Source of the DNA: Prolixibacteraceae bacterium
GTDB lineage: Bacteria; Bacteroidota; Bacteroidia; Bacteroidales; Prolixibacteraceae
Direction: 5' to 3'
Assembly (NCBI GenBank): GCA_023228025.1
Contig: JALOCD010000075.1
Span: 1-21,025, forward strand
Length of the DNA: 21,025 nt
Made by a program: the position numbers and the translations under genes. The notes beneath the pieces are model-generated. The model was not told the DNA's origin. It searched no databases and worked only from the letters and a program-made list of their open reading frames with translations. Positions 16,015-21,025 of this stretch are shown here, piece after piece; the first letter of the stretch is position 1, and every line of letters starts with the position of its first letter.

Positions 16015-17385
16015 ATGAGAATTCTATTATTATCGATTTTATTTTCATTTCTGCTTTTTCAACCGGGATTTTCGGCAGATAAAAAGCAGGTTACTCCCGA
16101 AACAGCCTTGCAGTCCTATCTGCACAACGGTGATACCTCCTTCAAATGGGAACTGAAAGAGCAGCAAAAGTCAGATGGGGTTACCTATTACCGTATTGAG
16201 TATACCTCACAAACCTGGCAATCCATTCATTGGACCCACGATCTGATGCTGATGGTTCCGGAGGATTTGAAATTCAATGATGCGCTCTTGTTTATCACCG
16301 GAGGAAGCAACAAAAACGAAAAGCCAAATTCACACAAATTCAGTGACGATTTGGCCCGGGAGTTTGGACAAATGGCCAAAGTTGACAAGACAATCATCGC
16401 GATACTATGGCAGGTACCAAACCAGCCCTTGTATGATAATCTTACCGAAGATGCATTGATATCAAGGACGTTGCATAATTTTCAAGGTGACCACGACTTC
16501 AACTGGCCACTTCTTTTTCCAATGACCAAAAGTGCTGTTCGGGCCATGGATCTTGTTCAGGAGTTCTCCAAAAAGCAGTTGCACCATAAGGTCAAAGGGT
16601 TTGTAGTTTCCGGCGCTTCGAAAAGGGGCTGGACAACCTGGCTCACTGGGGCCAACGACAAACGTGTTGTTGCCATTGGCCCGATGGTAATTGATATGTT
16701 GAACATGCCTATAAATATTCCTTACCATAAAGTTGTGTGGGGCGACTACAGCATCGAAATTCAAGACTATGTCAAACTCGGACTGGCGCAGCAGTTTGGA
16801 GAGAAGGATGGTAAAAGCAACGATCTGGTTAAGATGATCGATCCATATTCCTACCGCAAAACCCTCACCATGCCGAAGATGCTTTTCATGGGAACCAATG
16901 ACCCATACTGGCCTGTAGATGCTGTAAAGAATTACATTGATGACATTCCCGGGAACAACCAAATTTGCTATACGCCCAATGCAGGTCACGATCAGGGAGA
17001 TAAAAAGAGGGCCTTTGCGACTTTAAGCGCTTTCCTGGGCAACACGGTGAGCAAGAATAAATATCCGATCTGTGATTATTCCATTTCTGAACAGAACGGG
17101 AAGATCACCGTTACGGTAAAGACCACTGCCGATAAATTGGTTGATGCATCGCTTTTCTCAACGACCTCTCCAAATCAGGAGTTTCGTGACAAGAAATGGG
17201 GTTTTGTCGGTTTAAATGCCGAAAAGAAGCCAGTCGTTGAGGTAGTGGTGGATTATCCAAAATCAGGATTCATGGCTTTTTATGTTGAGCTCAAATACAA
17301 ATCACCCTTCGGCGCCGATTTCACCCAGTGCACTAGGATGTTTGTAGCTTCGGACAAGCAAGTTCTTTTCAGGGAAAAGTTATGA
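16015..17385 (+). CDS. Secreted PhoPQ-activated pathogenicity-related (PqaA-type) alpha/beta hydrolase
   Basis: The product is a 456-residue exported protein with a signal peptide ending near Ala21 (GFSA/D). It matches the PhoPQ-activated pathogenicity-related family, named after Salmonella PqaA, an alpha/beta-hydrolase fold group of unknown substrate. The family signature VSGASKRGWTTW gives a nucleophile at Ser202. TNDPYWPVD supplies an acid (Asp296 likely), and NAGHDQGD gives His325, so the triad order Ser-Asp-His is intact. The region after about residue 350 looks like a C-terminal beta domain. It lies 232 bp after SusD in the same direction. In this setting an esterase or peptidase role on a decoration of the locus substrate is plausible, but this is inference. 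Its last codons, TTA TGA, form part of the first unit of a 23-copy heptamer array. Confidence 0.88.
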   Translation: MRILLLSILFSFLLFQPGFSADKKQVTPETALQSYLHNGDTSFKWELKEQQKSDGVTYYRIEYTSQTWQSIHWTHDLMLMVPEDLKFNDALLFITGGSNKNEKPNSHKFSDDLAREFGQMAKVDKTIIAILWQVPNQPLYDNLTEDALISRTLHNFQGDHDFNWPLLFPMTKSAVRAMDLVQEFSKKQLHHKVKGFVVSGASKRGWTTWLTGANDKRVVAIGPMVIDMLNMPINIPYHKVVWGDYSIEIQDYVKLGLAQQFGEKDGKSNDLVKMIDPYSYRKTLTMPKMLFMGTNDPYWPVDAVKNYIDDIPGNNQICYTPNAGHDQGDKKRAFATLSAFLGNTVSKNKYPICDYSISEQNGKITVTVKTTADKLVDASLFSTTSPNQEFRDKKWGFVGLNAEKKPVVEVVVDYPKSGFMAFYVELKYKSPFGADFTQCTRMFVASDKQVLFREKL

Positions 17386-17539
17386 GTTATAAGTTATGAG
17401 TTATAAGATATGAGTTATAAGATATGAGTTATAAGATATGAGTTATAAGATATGAGTTATAAGATATGAGTTATAAGATATGAGTTATAAGTTATGAGTT
17501 ATAAGATATGAGTTATGAGTTATGAGATATGAGATATGA
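17379..17539 (+). repeat. 23-copy heptamer tandem array (GTTATGA/GTTATAA/GATATGA) starting at the stop codon
   Basis: The array is exactly 161 bp, or 23 uninterrupted units of 7 nt with consensus G(T/A)TAT(G/A)A. Unit 1 (17379-17385) ends with the TGA stop of the PqaA-type gene. Every unit ends in TGA or TAA. From unit 4 to unit 16 the two types alternate strictly (GTTATAA/GATATGA), so part of the array is a 14-nt higher-order repeat. It is a simple tandem repeat, not a CRISPR, since there are no unique spacers. Confidence 0.97.
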
Positions 17540-17686
17540 GTTTGTGTAATGATAATTCAATGAGTTTCTTTCATTGAAGGATCTATTGGGAGAGGCAAAT
17601 CTTATTTTTTTAAGCAATCTTAGTAGAGAAATGCAAGTACTTGAAAACCAATCTTATTATCTTATTTTAGAGTCTTACTGTGCGGC
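17540..17686. other. Non-coding spacer after the heptamer array
   Basis: No gene is seen. The only structure noted is a small hairpin: TTCAATGA (17556-17563) pairs with TCATTGAA (17571-17578) around a 7-nt loop. It has no U-tract, so it is at best a weak processing or stability element. Together with the flanking repeats, the whole gap from 17386 to 17784 is repeat or spacer sequence. Confidence 0.4.
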
Positions 17687-17757
17687 CTTTGCGTGAAATT
17701 TTAAGCGTTTGTTTCACGCAAAGTTCGCAAAGAAAAGAAACGCAAAGAAGACGCAAA
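17687..17757. repeat. TTTGCGTG hairpin followed by CGCAAAG direct repeats
   Basis: CTTTGCGTGAAA (17687-17698) and TTTCACGCAAAG (17712-17723) form a perfect 12-bp inverted repeat around a 13-nt loop. Further CGCAAAG copies follow at about 17727, 17741 and 17751, separated by A/G-rich linkers. I recall sequences of this wording as recurrent intergenic repeats in Bacteroidota. It lies directly upstream of the ceramidase-like start and creates an artificial in-frame N-terminal extension there. Confidence 0.8.
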
Positions 17758-17784
17758 GAACTTTTCCAAAATTATTCCGATGGC

Positions 17785-19170
17785 ATGAAAAAAATCCTGT
17801 ATATTTTTATCGCTTTGGTGGCTGCATTGGGCATCCTTTTCGTGGTTTCTACAGGCTCCGTGAAAGATGATCCTTTTATTACTTCTGCCTATTTCAAGCA
17901 GACAATGACACGCGTTGATAGCCTGAAGAGAACCGAAACAGCTGTAACGGATTCGGTCTTGGCCGGATTTTCCAAAGTCAGTATTACACCGACCATCAAT
18001 AATCCGACGGATGATGCGGCAAATGGAAAGTTTGTCAGCGTCCCTCTGGCGGGGTTTGGGAACCGTAAGGGAAAACCTGCAACCGGTGTTCATGACAGTA
18101 TATTTGTCAGATCAGTAGCGTTGAAAGTAGGTCCTAAATTGATGGTTTTTGTTGGTGCAGATTTGTTGATCATGCCGCCCAATCTCATCGATCTGGTGTC
18201 CGTGGAGCTTGCCGCCAAAGGTATTTCCAGGGATCAGCTGCTTTTCTCAGCCACCCATAGTCACTCCAGTGTTGGCGCCTGGGGGCCGGGTTTCATCGGG
18301 GAGCAGTTCGGGGGCAAAGCCAACCCTGCGGTTCAGCAGTGGCTGGTTGAATGCATCGTAAAAGCGGCCGAACTTGCTGTCAAAGATCTCTCCAAATCGC
18401 AACTTACCTATGGATGCTTTGATGCTGCCGGTTATACGAGAAACCGTTTTATCGGGGAGCTGGGGACAAAAAACAACGACTTTTCCTACATCATTCTCAA
18501 TCAGCAAGGGAAGAGAAAAGCAGTTATCGGAACTTTCTCGGCCCATGCTACCACACAGGGCGCCGGCAATATGGAATTTAGCGGTGACTATCCAGGCTAC
18601 TGGGAACGAAAAATGGAGGCCAACGCTTTTGATGTCGCTCTCTTTTGTGCCGGATCGATTGGAAGCCAAAGTCCATCAGGGAAAGGCAAAGGATTTGAAA
18701 GTGCGCGTTACATTGGCGAATCGCTGGCAGATAGCCTAATTCACAGGTTGCCTTCTGCTACTTACCAGGAAACCACAACCCTGTCGAACGCAACTTTGAG
18801 GGTTACATTGCCAGAATACCACCTGCGGCTGACAACCAGGATTAACATGGCCACCTGGTTAAGCAACAAATTGATGCCAGAGCCTCAAAATGTCTTTTTT
18901 CAGGCGGTCAGGATCGGTAAACTGATTTGGATTTCGGCTCCATCCGATTTCAGCGGAGAGTATGCACTCCAGATTAAAAATGCCCTTGCGGCCAAAGGCT
19001 ACGATGCGGTGGTCTCCAGCTTCAACGGTAGTTACGTAGGCTATATCGTTCCCGGCAGATATTTCTACATGGACGAATATGAACCCAAACTGATGGGATG
19101 GTTCGGACCAACCATGGGCGATTACTCAATGGACTTGATAAGGCATTTGACAGATATTGTTGGGCGATGA
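17785..19170 (+). CDS. Membrane-anchored neutral-ceramidase-like hydrolase
   Basis: From the ATG at 17785 the product has 461 residues. An N-terminal hydrophobic segment (about residues 4-22) without a clear cleavage site suggests a membrane-anchored periplasmic protein. The rest matches the N-terminal catalytic domain of neutral/alkaline non-lysosomal ceramidases: GFSKVSITPT near residue 50, the zinc-site motif FSATHSHS (His158, His160), FSAHATTQ (His254), and GDYPGY soon after. The catalytic-Ser loop, GDVSPN in true ceramidases, appears as GSQSPSGK (Ser296 the nearest equivalent), and the usual C-terminal beta domain is missing, so the substrate may not be ceramide. An upstream in-frame ATG at 17680 would add 35 residues encoded by the CGCAAAG repeat. 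I reject that start because the anchor begins right at 17785. An octamer repeat starts at its TGA stop. Confidence 0.85.
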   Translation: MKKILYIFIALVAALGILFVVSTGSVKDDPFITSAYFKQTMTRVDSLKRTETAVTDSVLAGFSKVSITPTINNPTDDAANGKFVSVPLAGFGNRKGKPATGVHDSIFVRSVALKVGPKLMVFVGADLLIMPPNLIDLVSVELAAKGISRDQLLFSATHSHSSVGAWGPGFIGEQFGGKANPAVQQWLVECIVKAAELAVKDLSKSQLTYGCFDAAGYTRNRFIGELGTKNNDFSYIILNQQGKRKAVIGTFSAHATTQGAGNMEFSGDYPGYWERKMEANAFDVALFCAGSIGSQSPSGKGKGFESARYIGESLADSLIHRLPSATYQETTTLSNATLRVTLPEYHLRLTTRINMATWLSNKLMPEPQNVFFQAVRIGKLIWISAPSDFSGEYALQIKNALAAKGYDAVVSSFNGSYVGYIVPGRYFYMDEYEPKLMGWFGPTMGDYSMDLIRHLTDIVGR

Positions 19171-19244
19171 GAAAATGGGAAAATGGGAAGATGGGAAAAT
19201 GAGAAAATTGGAAGATGGGAAAATGGGAAAATGAGAAGATGGGA
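19163..19244 (+). repeat. Octamer tandem repeat (GAAAATGG/GAAAATGA) starting at the ceramidase-like stop codon
   Basis: Nine full 8-nt units fit in register from 19171 to 19242 (consensus GAARATGR, one GAAAATTG), plus GA. The preceding octamer GGCGATGA (19163-19170) is a degenerate unit ending in the gene's TGA stop. Two later units also end in ATGA. Confidence 0.9.
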
Positions 19245-19268
19245 CCCTTCGACAGGCTCAGGAACCGG
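19245..19268. repeat. CCCTTCGACAGGCTCAGG-type intergenic repeat word
   Basis: Directly after the octamer array comes CCCTTCGACAGGCTCAGG (19245-19262), followed by AACCGG. This word is familiar to me as a frequent intergenic repeat in many bacterial genomes, including Bacteroidota, and I base the call on that memory. Only one copy occurs in the window. Confidence 0.45.
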
Positions 19269-19310
19269 TTTCTTCAGCATATCTGCAAAGAAGATGTGAG
19301 CATAGCAGCC

Positions 19311-19355
19311 AACTGTCCTAATTGTCCCAATTGTCCTTTATGTCCTGATTGTCCT
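19311..19355. repeat. Five-copy 9-nt tandem repeat (AATTGTCCT)
   Basis: Five units follow each other: AACTGTCCT, AATTGTCCC, AATTGTCCT, TTATGTCCT and GATTGTCCT. They lie about 50 bp before the PHP-gene start. Because the period is 9, this array, unlike the others, is a multiple of 3. It shows no coding context. Confidence 0.85.
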
Positions 19356-19403
19356 TAAATCTCAAAAATTACTACTATACTACAGATTATTAATAACATA
19401 AAA

Positions 19404-20720
19404 ATGAAGCGACTACTAAAAACTATTAAAACAATTCTTTTGGCATTATTGGGGATAATGATGATAGGATTGATATTCGGTTTTGCCAAACCAATTTGGA
19501 GGCATTTTGTGACCTATCCTAAATTTCAGAGGCAGGTAGAGGCCTTTGCTTTGAGGAAGAAGGAGTGCCCGGATGTAACAGGATTAAAAACTTACCGTGG
19601 TGTGATGCACCTCCACAGCTACTGGTCGCACGACAGCAAAGGAACAATTAGTGATCTGATTGATGCCGCCAAACTTCGCAAAATCAATTTTATCTTTCTG
19701 ACAGACCATCCTCACGGAAACATTGATTCTTTTCCAAGAGGTTATCGCAGAGGAATGTACGATGGGGTGCTGCTCGAACCTGGGAGTGAGAAACAGGGTT
19801 TCGATGCCTGGCCGCTGAAGGATGGTGTTGTTAACTGGAATGTAAACAAAGACTCAGTATCTAAACAGATTGTTTCGAACGGAGGTATCGTTTTTTATGC
19901 CCATTCAGAGGAGCCGCACAACTGGAACAATCCCTGGTATCAGGGGATGGAGATTTATAATTTTCACACTAACGTGAAGCTAAAATCCGCTACATGGCCT
20001 ATTCTGACTGACTTTCTGATCAATGGAAGTAAATACCGGGCCTGGGCTTACCGCACCATTTTCGATCGACAGACTGCGATTTTGGCCCATTGGGACTCAC
20101 TCAATACACATCGGAAAATTGTTGGCTTCTCTGCAGTTGATGAGCATGAGAATGTCAATTTCAGGGCCAGGTACACGAAGGACGGCAGAATACAACTGAT
20201 GGGTATCGACACGAAACCCGTCGGTATATACAAGGTATCTTTCTTGAACAGATGGCTGCTTGATGCACCCGACAAGGATGGCTGGATTTTCAAATGGATG
20301 TTGGTAAACACCTATGAGACATCTTTTAACAACTCAGTCAATTATCTCTTTGCGGATTCACTTGCTTTAAATAATATTTCGCATCATATTATTGAAGGAC
20401 ACCATTTTACTGCATTCAGGTTTTTGGCCGATGCCACCGGTTTTTGCTATTACGGAGCCGGTTCTGATGGTAAGATAAAGGGCATGATGGGCGATTCGAT
20501 CAAAATCGGCGATGTTCAAATGCTTACAGCAGTTTCGCCATATCCCGGTCGTTTCACCTTAATCAAAGATGGTAAAACACTCGACGTGACTGAGGGTGAA
20601 ACGTATCAATATTCATTTGACAAATCGCTCACCAATGGGGCCTATCGCCTCGAAGTCGAAGTAAAACCCGGAAGCGAGTGGCAACCTTGGATCTATACCA
20701 ATCCGATTTACCTTTACTAA
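19404..20720 (+). CDS. Membrane-anchored PHP-domain metal-dependent hydrolase
   Basis: The product has 438 residues. A basic start plus hydrophobic segment (about residues 8-28) followed by FAKPIWRHF suggests an uncleaved inner-membrane anchor with the body in the periplasm. A PHP (polymerase and histidinol phosphatase) fold is indicated by HLHSYWSHD (His69, His71, His76, Asp77), FLTDHPHG (Asp101, His102), IVFYAHSEEP (about 153-162), EIYNFHTN and FSAVDEHEN, which together give the usual metal ligands of a trinuclear site. The last 90 residues look like a beta-sandwich domain (SPYPGRFTLIKDGK). PHP proteins are mostly phosphoesterases, so a periplasmic phosphoesterase or related hydrolase acting on the locus substrate is possible, but no substrate can be named. 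Its TAA stop leads into a GGATAAA repeat. Confidence 0.82.
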   Translation: MKRLLKTIKTILLALLGIMMIGLIFGFAKPIWRHFVTYPKFQRQVEAFALRKKECPDVTGLKTYRGVMHLHSYWSHDSKGTISDLIDAAKLRKINFIFLTDHPHGNIDSFPRGYRRGMYDGVLLEPGSEKQGFDAWPLKDGVVNWNVNKDSVSKQIVSNGGIVFYAHSEEPHNWNNPWYQGMEIYNFHTNVKLKSATWPILTDFLINGSKYRAWAYRTIFDRQTAILAHWDSLNTHRKIVGFSAVDEHENVNFRARYTKDGRIQLMGIDTKPVGIYKVSFLNRWLLDAPDKDGWIFKWMLVNTYETSFNNSVNYLFADSLALNNISHHIIEGHHFTAFRFLADATGFCYYGAGSDGKIKGMMGDSIKIGDVQMLTAVSPYPGRFTLIKDGKTLDVTEGETYQYSFDKSLTNGAYRLEVEVKPGSEWQPWIYTNPIYLY

Positions 20721-20858
20721 GGATAAAGGATAAAGTAAAAAGGATAAAGTGGGCCCCGGACCATTGGCCTGACGGTTATGAATACATAACTTATTACAAA
20801 ATCTCGATTAACGCGTTTTCACTTTATCCTTTATCCTTTATCCTTTTTACTTTATCCT
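20719..20858. repeat. Inverted pair of GGATAAA heptamer arrays between the PHP gene and the next gene
   Basis: The left array (20719-20750) starts at the TAA stop: GGATAAA, GGATAAA, GTAAAAA, GGATAAA, GT. The right array (20821-20858) is its reverse complement with two more units. A 23-bp stretch is perfectly inverted (20727-20749 with 20836-20858), including the variant unit GTAAAAA at the same place in both arms. The spacer (20751-20820) carries no gene. The transcript could form a long A/U-rich hairpin, possibly acting as a terminator or 3' stabiliser. Confidence 0.9.
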
Positions 20859-20901
20859 CCTAAACATTTTATCTATTAACTATATTTAATTTTGAATTAT
20901 C

Positions 20902-21025
20902 ATGAGACTACTACTGATTCTGTTATTCGTAATTTTTGTGGCTCCTGCACACGGGCAAACTTTAAAGGCCGGAGCGGCCATGAGGGACATCACCCCTGAT
21001 CACCTGATCCCGATTTCCGGGGGAA
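20902..21025 (+). CDS. Second secreted neutral-ceramidase-like protein, N-terminal fragment
   Basis: The frame is open from the ATG at 20902 to the window edge (41 codons), so the gene is cut by the window and not necessarily truncated in nature. Residues 1-18 are a typical cleavable signal peptide (MRLLLILLFVIFVAPAHG/Q). The mature start LKAGAAMRDITPDHLIPISG has the opening pattern of neutral/alkaline ceramidase N-terminal domains (A-G-x-A-x-x-D-I-T-P). It would be a paralogue of the gene at 17785, but with a cleavable signal instead of an anchor. Confidence in the gene is good; the family call rests on about 20 residues. Confidence 0.65.
   Translation, partial: MRLLLILLFVIFVAPAHGQTLKAGAAMRDITPDHLIPISGG

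Noticed and set aside
17379..17539. Possible CRISPR array
   Set aside because: Units are contiguous 7-mers without unique spacers, and no cas gene is present.
17680..17784. N-terminal extension of the ceramidase-like protein from the upstream ATG
   Set aside because: It is encoded by the TTTGCGTG/CGCAAAG repeat and is highly basic; the membrane anchor begins exactly at the ATG at 17785.
20859..20901. Promoter directly upstream of the second ceramidase-like gene
   Set aside because: No TAnnTTTG box at a suitable place; the gene may be read from upstream.

Overview
The window looks like chromosomal DNA of a Bacteroidota (Bacteroidetes) bacterium, probably an environmental or gut member of the Bacteroidales/Marinilabiliales type. 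The evidence is an adjacent SusC/SusD pair, lipoproteins with Bacteroidota-style lipoboxes, A/T-rich start-codon contexts without Shine-Dalgarno motifs, and a good TAnnTTTG -7 box upstream of the first plus-strand gene. The family-level placement is a guess.

Layout. Positions 1-3540 hold two core-type genes on the minus strand: a dihydroorotate-dehydrogenase-like flavoprotein and a K+-dependent, probably Na+-pumping, membrane pyrophosphatase. From about 3700 to the right edge every gene is on the plus strand and forms an accessory polysaccharide/glycoconjugate-utilisation locus. In order these are a GH78 alpha-L-rhamnosidase, a GH92 alpha-mannosidase, a PKD-domain surface lipoprotein, SusC, SusD, a PhoPQ-activated-pathogenicity-related (PqaA-type) alpha/beta hydrolase, a membrane-anchored neutral-ceramidase-like hydrolase, a membrane-anchored PHP-domain hydrolase, and the first 41 codons of a second ceramidase-like secreted protein cut by the window end. 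No regulator (HTCS, ECF sigma/anti-sigma, SusR, AraC) is visible inside the window.

Working model (inference): the PKD lipoprotein and SusD bind a rhamnose- and mannose-containing glycan or glycoconjugate at the cell surface. SusC imports fragments. Secreted or membrane-anchored GH78 and GH92 remove rhamnose and mannose, and the PqaA-type, ceramidase-like and PHP proteins cleave non-glycosidic (ester, amide or phosphoester) decorations or a lipid part.

The most unusual content is between the genes. Four genes (rhamnosidase, PqaA-type hydrolase, first ceramidase-like gene, PHP gene) are each followed by a different short tandem repeat of period 7 or 8. Each array starts at, and includes, the gene's own stop codon, and its units carry stop triplets. 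Other spacers carry inverted repeats: a G/C-rich imperfect inverted repeat at 3815-3917, a nested four-copy ACCGCGTAGCGGT element at 6826-7005, a TTTGCGTGAAA hairpin with CGCAAAG copies at 17687-17757, and an inverted pair of GGATAAA arrays at 20719-20858. No tRNA, rRNA, insertion sequence or CRISPR array was seen.
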